Positions 13,894-23,284 of a DNA stretch of 64,000 nucleotides are shown here, in pieces; positions within the stretch are counted from its first letter, which is position 1; every line of letters begins with the position of its first letter. Location: assembly GCF_016757755.1 (NCBI RefSeq), contig NZ_CP068437.1:3906001-3970000 (forward strand), in the 5' to 3' direction. This stretch comes from Shewanella sp. KX20019. Its GTDB lineage: Bacteria > Pseudomonadota > Gammaproteobacteria > Enterobacterales > Shewanellaceae. The notes below the pieces were generated by a model. That model had not been told where the DNA came from, did no database searches, and saw only the letters and a program-made list of their open reading frames with translations. The position numbers and the translations under genes are program-made.

Positions 13894-15354
13894 GTGACTG
13901 CACTAAACCAGCTACAACCACAAGCACTATGGCAATGGTTCGAACAAATCTGTGCCATTCCACACCCATCTAAGCATGAGCAAGCGTTGAGTGAGCATAT
14001 TCAAGCTTGGGCAAAAGACAAACAGCTTTCAGTTATTGAAGATAAAGTCGGTAACCTTATTATTAAGAAAGCCGCAACTGCGGGCATGGAAGATCGTAAA
14101 ATAGTGGTGCTACAAGCCCATATCGATATGGTCCCGCAAAAGAATGCCGATAAAGAGCATGATTTTGAAAAAGACCCTATTGATGCTTATGTTGATGGTG
14201 ACTGGGTAAAAGCGAGAGGCACTACGCTGGGGGCAGATAACGGCATTGGTATGGCTTCGGCTTTAGCTGTTCTTGGTGCTGATAACATTGCCCATGGTCC
14301 ACTTGAAGTGTTATTAACTATCGATGAAGAAGCTGGAATGACGGGTGCGTTTGGCCTAGAAGCCGGCATGCTTGAAGCTGACATTCTTATTAATACCGAC
14401 TCTGAGCAAGAGGGCGAGATTTACATGGGCTGCGCTGGCGGTGTTGATGGTCAAATCAGTGTGCCTATGGTGTGGCAGTCTCCAGAGCCAACAAACTCAA
14501 GCTTTACACTATCAATTGCGGGTCTTAAGGGTGGCCATTCAGGGGTCAACATTCATTTAGGTCGCGGTAATGCCAATAAATTGCTCGCTAGATTCCTATT
14601 CGATCATAGCGATGAGCTTGCACTTGAGCTAACTAACTTCACTGGCGGTTCACTGCGTAATGCGATTCCCCGTGAAGCGCAAATTAGCTTTATGACGCCC
14701 GCTGAAAACGTAACACTACTACAGCAACGTATTGCGGAGTTCCAGGCATTGGTTCGCCAAGAGTTGGCTATTGCAGATCCTGACACGACGCTGACACTCA
14801 CTGAGATCCCAGCAGAAACAAAGGTGATGAGTGAAGACTCACAACAGATATTAATTGATATCCTCAATGCCTGCCCTAACGGCGTAGTGCGCATGAGCGA
14901 TGAAGTTGCTGGCGTAACTGAAACCTCACTAAATGTCGGCGTCATCAGTACTGAAACTGATTCTGTGCAAGTGCTTTGCCTTATCCGTTCATTAATCGAC
15001 TCTGGCCGTGAAGAGATAGAGGGTGTGTTGACCTCATTGAGTAACCTTGCGGGTGCCAACGTTGAATTTAGTGGTGCTTACCCTGGTTGGAAGCCTGACA
15101 ACAGCTCACCGGTTATGGAAAGTGTCCGTGCTACTTACGAAGACATCTATAACAAAGAGCCAACAATCATGGTGATCCATGCTGGCCTTGAGTGCGGTTT
15201 GTTTAAGAAGCCTTATCCAGAGATGGACATGGTATCGATTGGTCCGACTATTCGCTATCCACATAGCCCAGATGAGAAAGTTAACATCACTACCGTTGGT
15301 CAGTACTGGAAACTGTTGTTAGCAGTGCTTGAGCGTACTCCGGTTAAAGATTAA
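13894..15354 (+). CDS. pepD: aminoacyl-histidine dipeptidase (peptidase D)
   Basis: A 486-residue M20C dizinc dipeptidase that hydrolyses Xaa-His dipeptides in the cytosol. Motifs: VVLQAHIDMVPQ (metal His and Asp), TTLGADNGIGMA (bridging Asp), TIDEEAGMTGA (catalytic and metal Glu pair), NTDSEQEGEIYMGCAGG, and the C-terminal GPTIRYPHSPDEKV metal His. The start is GTG at 13894, supported by AGGGGAA at the right distance and agreement with the family N-terminus. A possible extended -10 (TGGTAGAAT) lies near 13820. A strong terminator follows at 15385-15414. Confidence 0.96.
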   Translation: MTALNQLQPQALWQWFEQICAIPHPSKHEQALSEHIQAWAKDKQLSVIEDKVGNLIIKKAATAGMEDRKIVVLQAHIDMVPQKNADKEHDFEKDPIDAYVDGDWVKARGTTLGADNGIGMASALAVLGADNIAHGPLEVLLTIDEEAGMTGAFGLEAGMLEADILINTDSEQEGEIYMGCAGGVDGQISVPMVWQSPEPTNSSFTLSIAGLKGGHSGVNIHLGRGNANKLLARFLFDHSDELALELTNFTGGSLRNAIPREAQISFMTPAENVTLLQQRIAEFQALVRQELAIADPDTTLTLTEIPAETKVMSEDSQQILIDILNACPNGVVRMSDEVAGVTETSLNVGVISTETDSVQVLCLIRSLIDSGREEIEGVLTSLSNLAGANVEFSGAYPGWKPDNSSPVMESVRATYEDIYNKEPTIMVIHAGLECGLFKKPYPEMDMVSIGPTIRYPHSPDEKVNITTVGQYWKLLLAVLERTPVKD

Positions 15355-15384
15355 ACCCTTTAAATAGTGACAACCAAATAAAAA

Positions 15385-15414
15385 GCCGCTGATGTAAATT
15401 CAGCGGCTTTTTTT
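15385..15414 (+). terminator. bidirectional terminator between pepD and dinB
   Basis: GCCGCTGA...TCAGCGGC hairpin (15385-15407) followed by seven T; A-run on the other side, so it can also serve dinB on the minus strand. Confidence 0.9.
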
Positions 15415-15444
15415 ATCTTGGTTGAGACTCAGCTAAAACGCTTT

Positions 15445-16539
15445 CTAAAAGCCTAAGTCTAGTTGCGATGCACTTGCTGCACTCGCCTCATCATTAATGG
15501 CTTGTTTAGAGGCCAACCCCACTGCAACGCCCAATAAGCGTATTCCTCGGCCCTGTTGTCTTTCTAGCGCTTGTGCCAATAACTGGTAAAACAGATTAAC
15601 AGACACTTCATCACTTCGGTGCTCAATTGTGGTTTGTTTAAAGTCATCAAACTTAAGCTTTACCACTTGTTTATGAATAGTACGATCTTTGGCACTACGA
15701 TTGACTCTAGCCCCCAGCTCTTGGATCAATTGCGGCATTACGGCTTTGCACTGTTCCAGCGTGTGAATATCTTTCGCTAAGGTAGTTTCAACACCAACCG
15801 ACTTACGCTCTCTATTGGCAGAAATCCCCCGCGTGTCGATGCCTTTAGCGCGCTCTATCAATACCCCTCCAAACTTACCAAAACGCTCAACTAAAGCGTC
15901 ATCAGAATAGGCCTGCACGTCGCTACACGTATGCAGACCAATATCCGCTAACTTCTTAGCGGTGACTTTACCCACTCCTGGAATTTTAATCAGCGGTAAT
16001 GTTTTTACAAACTCTTCAATCATTTCAGGACGGATAACATATTGGCCATTAGGTTTATTGAGATCAGATGCTATTTTTGCTAAAAACTTAACCGGTGCAA
16101 TTCCAGCAGATGCAGTGAGTCCCGTCGCCAGCAAAATATCCTGCCTGATGGCTTCTGCAATACGGGTGGCAGAGCCTTGGCAGTGAGGACTGTCGGTGAC
16201 ATCCAGATAGGCTTCATCTAACGATAGTGGCTCAATGTGGCTAGTATATTTAGCAAACACCGCGCGAATTTGAGTCGAAACGTCTTTATATACCTGCATA
16301 CGACCAGGCACTAAGATGAGATCAGGGCAAAGCTTAAGTGCATAAGCTGATGCCATTGCTGAGCGCACACCATATTTTCTTGCTTCATAGCTGCAAGTAC
16401 TTATCACACCACGACGATCACTTCTGCCGCCAACAGCTATGGGTTTACCTCTAAGCTCAGGAAAATCACGCATCTCTACTGCAGCGTAAAAGCAGTCCAT
16501 ATCGACATGAATTATTTTTTGCAATCTCAACTCCTCCAC
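15445..16539 (-). CDS. dinB: DNA polymerase IV (SOS translesion polymerase)
   Basis: A 364-residue Y-family polymerase. The palm contains IIHVDMDCFYAAVE (first catalytic Asp) and SLDEAYLDVT (second Asp and Glu), followed by the thumb with helix-hairpin-helix IPGVGKVTAKKLADIG and the little-finger domain after about residue 230. The extreme C-terminus lacks a clear QLxLF clamp-binding motif but ends SQLDLGF, which may serve that role. A near-consensus LexA box lies 10 bp upstream of the start, so it should be SOS-induced. Confidence 0.97.
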   Translation of the reverse strand: MEELRLQKIIHVDMDCFYAAVEMRDFPELRGKPIAVGGRSDRRGVISTCSYEARKYGVRSAMASAYALKLCPDLILVPGRMQVYKDVSTQIRAVFAKYTSHIEPLSLDEAYLDVTDSPHCQGSATRIAEAIRQDILLATGLTASAGIAPVKFLAKIASDLNKPNGQYVIRPEMIEEFVKTLPLIKIPGVGKVTAKKLADIGLHTCSDVQAYSDDALVERFGKFGGVLIERAKGIDTRGISANRERKSVGVETTLAKDIHTLEQCKAVMPQLIQELGARVNRSAKDRTIHKQVVKLKFDDFKQTTIEHRSDEVSVNLFYQLLAQALERQQGRGIRLLGVAVGLASKQAINDEASAASASQLDLGF

Positions 16540-16548
16540 AATAGATGT

Positions 16549-16568
16549 TACTGTATATATAAACAGTA
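16549..16568 (-). promoter_or_regulatory. LexA (SOS) box of dinB
   Basis: TACTGTATATATAAACAGTA, with CTGT-N8-ACAG at 16551-16566. It matches the gammaproteobacterial LexA consensus at almost every base and lies directly upstream of dinB. Confidence 0.92.
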
Positions 16569-16628
16569 CTCAAGAGGCGTTAAGTAAATTATGCGTTCAA
16601 AGTGTGGGGGAGCAAGCATATAGGATCG

Positions 16629-16654
16629 AAAACGGAGCCAATTGGCTCCGTTTT
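16629..16654 (-). terminator. terminator of the chemoreceptor gene
   Basis: AAAACGGAGCC AATT GGCTCCGTTTT, a symmetric hairpin about 30 bp after the stop of the chemoreceptor gene. It can act on both strands. Confidence 0.8.
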
Positions 16655-16684
16655 GCTTAACCTGATGCTTTAAGCGTTAGCGGT

Positions 16685-18685
16685 CTAGATCTTGAACTGC
16701 TTAATGTTGCTTGATAATGACTCTGTCACCTGGGCAAAACTGTCAAAGTTACGTGATAGTTCTTCACTTGCAGCTAACGAGTCATCAGATAAAGCGCGAA
16801 CATTCTCAACATTGCAGGCCACCTCTTCAGCAACCACGGCTTGCTGACCTACAGCGGCGGAGATCTCAATGGTTTGCTGCTGAATAGCTTCAATCGCACC
16901 GGTAATACTGTCTAGCGCGATTTCTACTTTAGCCGTGAGATCCTGACCGATATTAGCTTGCTCAACTCCCGCTTCCATCACCTGCTCTGCTTCATTGGCA
17001 TTTTGCTGTAACGTCTGAATTATCTCTTGAATATTGGCGGTTGAATCTTGCGTGCGCGAGGCCAGTGTACGCACTTCATCAGCTACAACGGCAAAACCAC
17101 GCCCTTGCTCACCCGCTCTCGCAGCTTCAATAGCGGCGTTAAGCGCTAACAAGTTTGTTTGCTCCGCAATGCCTCTGATGACGTTAAGCACTTCACCAAT
17201 TTGCTCTGAGCGAGTGCGAAGTTGCTTAACCACTTTAGCCGCTTCAATCACCTGCACCGATAAAGACTGCATCCCTTGAGTTGCTTGTGCGACAATCGCG
17301 CCCCCCTCAATTGATTCAGTCTGTGCCTTATCGGCAAAGTCGCTGGCACGTTGTGCACTTGCCGCCATCTCTTGACTGGTATGCGCCATTTCTGTAGCCG
17401 CGGTCGCAACGGAGGCTATCTCCGCTTTCTGCTGTGCAACAGAATTGAGTGCTCGCTCGCTGACTTCTGCTGCGGCTGTAACACCATTTTCAACCTCTAA
17501 GGTTAAATCGCGAGTATCTTGCAGCATCCCCTGCACTTTTGCTGCAAATCGGTTGAAAGCATCACCGAGTTGCCCAAGTTCATCCTCTCTGTCCATTTCG
17601 ATACGTTTTGCCAGATCGCTATCGCCTTCGGCAATATCTTCCATCGCCAGCAATAAGCTATTAATCTGTTTTCTGAACGGCATTAACATGCCCCAAACCG
17701 TGACACCGACAAAGAGCATTATCAAACAAGCAAGTAAAATTGAGTTGATGATAGCGTCGGTCACTGGCGCCTCAATAACCTCCGTTGGCAACATGAATGC
17801 TAGGTGCCATCTCTGTGCAGGGAAATCACCACCCACTTCCACAAAACTGACTCTTTGCGATTCGCCTTTAAAGGTTACTTCGGCAAAACCTGTGCGTTGA
17901 GACTGCATTTGACGACTCAGCGCATTAAAACCTTCACTATCTCTAAATTGGTTGTCTATTTCAGCAGCGTCAGAACCCGGTGGGAATTTCTCAGTAAAAC
18001 CAGGAAAGTATACTAATTTTCCAGCATCAGTAATGAGGAACGCTTGGCCTGAACCTTGGTACTTAATTGGTGCTAAGAGTTCGCTACCAATGGTGTCGAT
18101 CAGAATATCCATACCACCGATGCCGATGAACCGACCGGACTGATCTTTTACAACTGTTTTAACGGTTGCAGATATTGAACCATCATTGGCATCAACAGCA
18201 GGATCACCGACAAACATACCATTTTGGTCAATGGCTTCTTGCCACCACGGGCGCTTATTAGTGTAGTACTCACTGTCGTTGTAGCGACCATTAAGGTCAA
18301 AGTATTCAAAGGTATTGGCGGAGCCGAAAAACACTGACTTAATGTCACTGTCTGTATCGGAGAAGAACTTAAAATACTCAACAATAGCACTGTACTGTTT
18401 ATCTGCAGATAGATCGCTTAAGCGGCGATCATATTTTCCGAACCACTCTAATACTGTCGGATCAGCAAACACAGCATGAATTAATTGACCTTTGGCGACA
18501 AAATAGCTGCGAACTTCGTTAGATTTAAGTTGTACTAAACTCGTTAAGTCATTGTCGATTTGCTGACGGGTACTGGTACTTTCATTCTTAACTAAGAACA
18601 ATGCTACAATGGTGAAAAGTACCGCCAAAGCGCCAACAATAGTCACAACCAGCTGCATACTTAGCGAGCGTTTAAACCAATGCAT
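16685..18685 (-). CDS. methyl-accepting chemotaxis protein with Cache sensor
   Basis: A 666-residue transmembrane chemoreceptor. TM1 is at about residues 10-30, and a periplasmic double-Cache (dCache_1) region spans about 35-300 (WWQEAIDQNGMFVGDPAVDANDG is typical). TM2 lies near 310-330, followed by a HAMP domain and the MCP signalling hairpin with EIASVATAATEMAHTSQEM and the tip GIAEQTNLLALNAAIEAARAG. It signals through CheW/CheA to the flagellar motor. Ligand unknown; Cache domains of this type often bind amino acids or carboxylates. It is monocistronic. Confidence 0.94.
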   Translation of the reverse strand: MHWFKRSLSMQLVVTIVGALAVLFTIVALFLVKNESTSTRQQIDNDLTSLVQLKSNEVRSYFVAKGQLIHAVFADPTVLEWFGKYDRRLSDLSADKQYSAIVEYFKFFSDTDSDIKSVFFGSANTFEYFDLNGRYNDSEYYTNKRPWWQEAIDQNGMFVGDPAVDANDGSISATVKTVVKDQSGRFIGIGGMDILIDTIGSELLAPIKYQGSGQAFLITDAGKLVYFPGFTEKFPPGSDAAEIDNQFRDSEGFNALSRQMQSQRTGFAEVTFKGESQRVSFVEVGGDFPAQRWHLAFMLPTEVIEAPVTDAIINSILLACLIMLFVGVTVWGMLMPFRKQINSLLLAMEDIAEGDSDLAKRIEMDREDELGQLGDAFNRFAAKVQGMLQDTRDLTLEVENGVTAAAEVSERALNSVAQQKAEIASVATAATEMAHTSQEMAASAQRASDFADKAQTESIEGGAIVAQATQGMQSLSVQVIEAAKVVKQLRTRSEQIGEVLNVIRGIAEQTNLLALNAAIEAARAGEQGRGFAVVADEVRTLASRTQDSTANIQEIIQTLQQNANEAEQVMEAGVEQANIGQDLTAKVEIALDSITGAIEAIQQQTIEISAAVGQQAVVAEEVACNVENVRALSDDSLAASEELSRNFDSFAQVTESLSSNIKQFKI

Positions 18686-18932
18686 CCTATATCCCTTTAT
18701 TATTATATTTTTTTAGGAATAATGAATTTAACAGAAAACTGACAAGATTAAAGCACAAAATTCAACATTAAGTACTAACTGTATAAATAGCAGTTTACGG
18801 AGCACGAAAGGAATTTGTCGCGTTGTTTAGCAACGCGAGTCTCAGATAAAGAATGGCGGAATACAATATTATTTGATAGTCGACGTTACCAGATAAGACT
18901 TTTTAACACTCTCGATCTTAAGACTGTAACGT

Positions 18933-19133
18933 TCAAAATAGCTTTGTGAGCATTGACAGTTCATCTACAGAAAGTGTCGACTTAGTCGTGTTGGCTTTAT
19001 GGGGGTGTGAACGACAATATCCGGACTGAGCCATTTCAAGCTGTTGTTCTAGACGCTCAATCTTACAAAGAAGACGTTCGATTTTAAGCTGATTTTCACT
19101 GTCATATACGTTGCTTTTTACAGAAATAATCAT
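18933..19133 (-). CDS. small hypothetical protein with coiled coil
   Basis: A 66-residue protein of unknown family. Residues about 13-37 form a heptad-rich coiled coil (LKIERLLCKIERLEQQLEMA), followed by a His/Lys segment and a short C-terminal helix. AGGAGAGG lies 3 nt before the ATG, which supports translation despite the close spacing. It has its own intergenic regions on both sides. It could be a small regulator or adaptor, but nothing in the sequence settles that. Confidence 0.5.
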   Translation of the reverse strand: MIISVKSNVYDSENQLKIERLLCKIERLEQQLEMAQSGYCRSHPHKANTTKSTLSVDELSMLTKLF

Positions 19134-19332
19134 AACCTCTCCTCTGCATTGGGTTTGAGTTAGCTTTCAATTCAATCACATTACTGCAATTTAAGGTTAG
19201 TCTAAAAACCCTACACGACCAGCAATTTTTGTGTTTTATTGCTTGAGTAGAAATAGTAATGTCTAGTAGCTGAATACTCGCTGTATAGCTGCATGGAAAG
19301 CAACAGAAATGGGATAAGTTAAATAGTAGTAG

Positions 19333-19367
19333 AGGGAGTAGAAGGAGTAGAAGGAGTAGAAGGAGTA
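19333..19367 (+). repeat. 9-bp tandem repeat (GTAGAAGGA)
   Basis: About four copies of GTAGAAGGA, the first slightly altered, downstream of the second bacterioferritin gene. It is non-coding and likely to vary in number among strains. Confidence 0.85.
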
Positions 19368-19428
19368 GGCACCATCACTAATCGTAGCTCTGGTGCCAAT
19401 AAAACATCAATCTTTCAAAAATAGCGGA

Positions 19429-19896
19429 CTACATTTTACTTTGTAGATAATTGGGTAAACCAACCATATCAATCAAGCCTAACTGCTTCTCTAACCAATA
19501 CATATGATCCGATTCAGTCTCTTCGAGTAAGACCTCTAAAATTTCACGACTCTCGTAATCACTTTTCTGCTCACACAGTGCAATTGCGCTACGTAGATTA
19601 TCAGCAACTTGATACTCGTATGCTAAATCATTCTTAAGCATCTGCTCTGTGTTTTTACCAATATTAAGCGGCTCACGGCTGGCAACGTCAGGTGTGCCTT
19701 CTAAAAAGAGGATGCGCTGCACCAGTTTTTTGGCATGTTCGCGTTCATCATCTGATTCATGGGAGATCCGCTCATGCAACTCATTCAAGCCCCAATCTTC
19801 GTACATCAATCCGTGTACAAAATATTGATCCATTGCCGACAACTCACCGGTGAGGAGTTTATTTAATGTGTCGATGACATCTTTATTGCCTTTCAT
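19429..19896 (-). CDS. bacterioferritin, subunit lacking the haem ligand
   Basis: A 155-residue ferritin-like four-helix iron-storage protein. Ferroxidase residues appear to be kept: GELSAMDQ (Glu18), DDEREHAKK (Glu51, His54), the Glu near 94 in LAYEYQVAD, and LEETESDHMYW (Glu127, His130). Methionine 52, which ligates haem between subunits, is replaced by Arg. It follows the other bfr gene by 12 bp and should co-assemble with it, as in bacteria where one subunit supplies ferroxidase sites and the other supplies haem. GGAG precedes the start. Confidence 0.92.
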   Translation of the reverse strand: MKGNKDVIDTLNKLLTGELSAMDQYFVHGLMYEDWGLNELHERISHESDDEREHAKKLVQRILFLEGTPDVASREPLNIGKNTEQMLKNDLAYEYQVADNLRSAIALCEQKSDYESREILEVLLEETESDHMYWLEKQLGLIDMVGLPNYLQSKM

Positions 19897-19908
19897 AATA
19901 GTCTCCGG

Positions 19909-20376
19909 TTAGTCCATTTTCGATTGTAAGTAGTTTTGAATGCCCATCAGTGAAATAAGCTCTAACTGAGCTTCGAGCCAATCTAAATGCTCCTCTTCAT
20001 CTTCTAACAGATCTTCTAACATATCTCGGCTAACGTAGTCTGCGGAGAGTTCGCACAAAGCAATTGCTTCACGCAATGACACAAGCTGCTCCTCTAACAT
20101 CACTTTGTCGCATTCCAGCATCTCTTGGCTGTGCTCGCCGATGCGAATTTTGTCCAGTTGCTGCAGATTAGGTAGTCCTTCAAGGAACAATATCCTCTCA
20201 ATCACTTTGTCGGCATGCTTCATATCTTGGATTGATTTTTTGTAAGCTTTTTCATTTAGCTCACCCAAGCCCCAGTTTTTAAACATTCTGGCATGGAGGA
20301 AATATTGGTTAATGGCGGTTAGCTCACTAGTCAACACCTTGTTTAGCTGGCTAATGACCTTAGGTTGTCCTTTCAT
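19909..20376 (-). CDS. bfr: bacterioferritin, haem-binding subunit
   Basis: A 155-residue bacterioferritin close to E. coli Bfr (MKGQPKVISQLNKVL start, INQYFLHARMFKNWG). Met52 is present in IQDMKHADK, so it can bind the inter-subunit haem. The residue equivalent to Glu51 is Asp here, which may weaken its ferroxidase centre. It is the first gene of a two-gene operon with the paralogue at 19429-19896. A Fur-type box lies about 100 bp upstream, fitting iron-responsive control. Confidence 0.95.
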   Translation of the reverse strand: MKGQPKVISQLNKVLTSELTAINQYFLHARMFKNWGLGELNEKAYKKSIQDMKHADKVIERILFLEGLPNLQQLDKIRIGEHSQEMLECDKVMLEEQLVSLREAIALCELSADYVSRDMLEDLLEDEEEHLDWLEAQLELISLMGIQNYLQSKMD

Positions 20377-20474
20377 CTGCTCATCCTTAGTAAAATTGAT
20401 CTATATCAATATTTACAGCCTAGAACAAAAAACAACCAAACACAAATTAACCTTACATTTCAGTGATTTAATAA

Positions 20475-20489
20475 GGATAACCATTATCA
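20475..20489 (-). promoter_or_regulatory. Fur box upstream of bfr
   Basis: GGATAACCATTATCA matches the 15-bp Fur core TGATAATNATTATCA at 12 of 14 defined positions, and further AT-rich half-site sequence follows (TTAG). Whether it activates or represses cannot be read from position alone. Confidence 0.7.
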
Positions 20490-20661
20490 TTAGCACTACA
20501 ATTACCAATTAGCGACGACTCTGTTAATTGACGATTTTATTGAGCAAAACTAGGGGATTGAGAGAAGCGATTTACAGACATTGATAATATTAAAACGTTG
20601 CTGCGGATGCTGAATAGTCAATAAAATAGTAAACAGCATTAAATATAGCGATAAAAGATAT

Positions 20662-20686
20662 AAAAAAGGCTCCAAAAAAGGAGCCT
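20662..20686 (-). terminator. terminator of the nqr operon
   Basis: AAGGCTCC TTTTTT GGAGCCTT hairpin followed by T-rich sequence on the minus strand, just after nqrM. Confidence 0.85.
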
Positions 20687-20709
20687 TAATCATCGTCACG
20701 AACACCAGC

Positions 20710-20931
20710 TTAGATAATTCTGTTCTGCTCTAGCTTTTCGCGGCGCTCTTGTTCAGCCATTCTGGCCTTACGTTTGTCACATGGATCATCACAATCACAT
20801 GCTTTCTCAATTCCTAGTGCGCCTAGACCACCGCAGCTTCCTGCCACCACTTGTCTCTTAACAAGGTAACCTATCGACATTAAGAAAAAAAATGCGAGTA
20901 ACGCGACAAATGCCGCTATAAATGTGCTCAT
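20710..20931 (-). CDS. nqrM: Na+-NQR maturation factor NqrM
   Basis: A 73-residue small membrane protein (DUF539). A single N-terminal helix (about residues 5-24) is followed by VAGSCGGLGALGIEKACDCDDPCDKRK-like sequence with four conserved cysteines. NqrM is needed to assemble the Na+-translocating NADH:quinone oxidoreductase, probably by delivering iron to the membrane Fe site. It is the last gene of the nqr-apbE operon, 12 bp after apbE. Confidence 0.95.
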   Translation of the reverse strand: MSTFIAAFVALLAFFFLMSIGYLVKRQVVAGSCGGLGALGIEKACDCDDPCDKRKARMAEQERREKLEQNRII

Positions 20932-20943
20932 ATTCGACTCCTA

Positions 20944-21960
20944 CTACTGAGTAACGAAAGGTTTAAAAGCTTCACTATAAAAAACTTTAAAGCCATCTTG
21001 CTGCTTTTCTATTAGCATTATCGCAAGATGCTCGCGATTAGCAAGTTCTAGTGACTCCTGAGTCCCTAAAACCATCATAGCTGTAGCATAACCATCGGCA
21101 ATCATTGACTCTTCGTGCAACACAGTGACAGACGCCAACCTATGGTTTATAGGGTAACCCGTTCTTGGGTCAATCAAGTGCGAGAAGCGTACGTCCTCCT
21201 CCTCAAAATAATTACGATAGTCACCAGAGGTTGCCATTGCCATATTTTTAGGGGAAATTACCTGCTGAATTGCGCCGCCCATTTCACCTGGTTGCTCTAT
21301 AGCAATAACCCACAGAGAGCCATCGGCTTTAGTACCACGAAGGCTAATTTCACCACCGATCTCAACCAAGTAACCCATTGGATGATACTTATCTAAAAGA
21401 GCAGCTATTTTATCAACACCAAACCCTTTTGCAATTGATGAAAGATCAACATATAAATCAGGATTTTGCTTGCTGATTTTATTTCCAGATAGCGACAAAT
21501 ACTCGATACCAGTGCGGCTCTTAGCTTCTGCAATAACCTCTTTCGTCGGAATTGACGTTGGACGTTTATCAGGACCAAAACCCCATAAATTAACTAATGG
21601 CCCTAAGGTAATGTCGAGAGCACCATCGGTAATTTTGTATAGTTCTATACCTTCCGCAATCACTTTAGCAGTATCAGCTGAAACTTCCATTTGAGCGTTA
21701 CGACTCATCTGGTTGAATCTAGATAACTCCGAATTAGGACGGTAAGTTGACATTTGATCGTTCACTTTCTCAAGAGCCAGATCAATTTCCGCCTGTAAGA
21801 GCTGAACATCCGGCAGCGACTCACTGCGCACAACTTTAATATGATAAGTTGTGCCCATTGTGTTACCGGACAGTGAAATTACTTCAGCAGGTTTAGCACA
21901 TCCTGAAATAAAAAAGGCTAACCCGATAAGGGCCAGCCAGTTTACTAAGGTCTTAAACAT
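20944..21960 (-). CDS. apbE: FAD:protein FMN transferase ApbE
   Basis: A 338-residue lipoprotein (signal peptide ending FFISGC) that attaches FMN to threonine residues of NqrB and NqrC in the periplasm. Landmarks include MGTTYHIKV, the VDLSSIAKGFGVD segment that binds FAD and Mg, GGEISLRGTK, and the DPRTGYPINH motif with the catalytic His region. Its place directly after nqrF and before nqrM fits its job of maturing the complex. Confidence 0.96.
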   Translation of the reverse strand: MFKTLVNWLALIGLAFFISGCAKPAEVISLSGNTMGTTYHIKVVRSESLPDVQLLQAEIDLALEKVNDQMSTYRPNSELSRFNQMSRNAQMEVSADTAKVIAEGIELYKITDGALDITLGPLVNLWGFGPDKRPTSIPTKEVIAEAKSRTGIEYLSLSGNKISKQNPDLYVDLSSIAKGFGVDKIAALLDKYHPMGYLVEIGGEISLRGTKADGSLWVIAIEQPGEMGGAIQQVISPKNMAMATSGDYRNYFEEEDVRFSHLIDPRTGYPINHRLASVTVLHEESMIADGYATAMMVLGTQESLELANREHLAIMLIEKQQDGFKVFYSEAFKPFVTQ

Positions 21961-21989
21961 TATGACCTAGATCTCCAATTAGAGAGGGT

Positions 21990-23237
21990 TTAGCCACCGA
22001 AGTCATCTAGTAAGATGTTTTCATCTTCGACACCAAGATCTTTAAGCATACCGATCACAGCAGCGTTCATCATCGGTGGGCCACACATGTAGAACTCACA
22101 ATCTTCTGGCGCTTCATGATCACGTAGATAGTTTTCAAACAACACATTGTGAATGAAACCCGTGTAACCATCCCAGTTATCTTCAGGCTGTGGATCAGAC
22201 AGTGCAACATGCCACTTAAAGTTGTCATTATCAGCCGCTAGGCCATCAAAATCTTCAACGTAGAACATTTCACGGCTTGAACGCGCACCATACCAAAAGC
22301 TAATCTTACGCTTTGAGTTAAGGCGCTTAAGCTGATCGAAGATGTGTGAACGCATTGGTGCCATACCTGCACCACCACCAATGAATACCATTTCTGCGTC
22401 AGTCTCTTTAGCAAAGAACTCACCGAATGGGCCAGAGATAGTGACCTTATCACCCGCTTTTAGGCTAAAGATGTACGATGACATCTTGCCACAAGGTAGC
22501 GATAGGTTACGCGGCGGAGGCGACGCAATACGCACGTTCAACATGATGATACCTTCCTCTTCAGGATAGTTCGCCATTGAATATGCACGGATTGTTTCGT
22601 CGTCAACTTGAGACTCAAGCTTAAAGAAACCAAAATGCTCCCAGTCACCACGGTACTCTGCAGGAATATCATAATCTGCATATTTTACGTGATGTGCTGG
22701 TGCTTCTATCTGAATGTAACCACCAGCACGGAAAGGTACTGAATCGCCACCAGGTATTTGCAACTTAAGCTCTTTAATGAAGGTCGCTTTGCTATCGTTA
22801 GAGATAACTTCGCATTCCCACTTCTTAACACCAAAGATCTCTTCTTCTAGTTCGATCTCCATATCAGCTTTAACGTTTACCTGACAAGATAAACGGCAGC
22901 CCTCACGAGCCTCACCCTTGCTGATATGATCCATCTCAGTCGGCAGAATATCACCACCACCTGATTTAACGTGTACTTTACACTGACCACAAGTACCACC
23001 GCCACCACAAGCAGAGGATACGAAAATACCGCTCTCAGCTAGTGCGCCTAGTAGCTTTCCACCTGCCGCAGTTTTAATTGCTTTATCAGCATCATCGTTG
23101 ATGCCAATAGTGACATCTCCGCTCGGCACTAACTTAGATTTGGCAAATAAAATAACCAAAACTAAAACCAATACAATTGCGGTAAACATACTCACACCGA
23201 GATATACATCGATTGGAGTAGATTCAAGAATACCCAT
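21990..23237 (-). CDS. nqrF: Na+-NQR subunit F
   Basis: A 415-residue NADH-oxidising subunit. An N-terminal membrane helix (about 12-33) is followed by a 2Fe-2S ferredoxin domain with the CGGGGTCGQC cluster ligands and a further Cys in GCRLSCQV. Next is an FAD-binding reductase domain (RAYSMANYP) and an NADH-binding part (IGGGAGMAPMRSH) ending in LDDFGG. It passes electrons from NADH to the 2Fe-2S cluster and onward to NqrD/E. It is the sixth gene of the operon. Confidence 0.97.
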   Translation of the reverse strand: MGILESTPIDVYLGVSMFTAIVLVLVLVILFAKSKLVPSGDVTIGINDDADKAIKTAAGGKLLGALAESGIFVSSACGGGGTCGQCKVHVKSGGGDILPTEMDHISKGEAREGCRLSCQVNVKADMEIELEEEIFGVKKWECEVISNDSKATFIKELKLQIPGGDSVPFRAGGYIQIEAPAHHVKYADYDIPAEYRGDWEHFGFFKLESQVDDETIRAYSMANYPEEEGIIMLNVRIASPPPRNLSLPCGKMSSYIFSLKAGDKVTISGPFGEFFAKETDAEMVFIGGGAGMAPMRSHIFDQLKRLNSKRKISFWYGARSSREMFYVEDFDGLAADNDNFKWHVALSDPQPEDNWDGYTGFIHNVLFENYLRDHEAPEDCEFYMCGPPMMNAAVIGMLKDLGVEDENILLDDFGG

Positions 23238-23284
23238 TAACTTATCCTTAAAGGTTCAAATTAAGACGTCGCTTTGGTGTCTCT

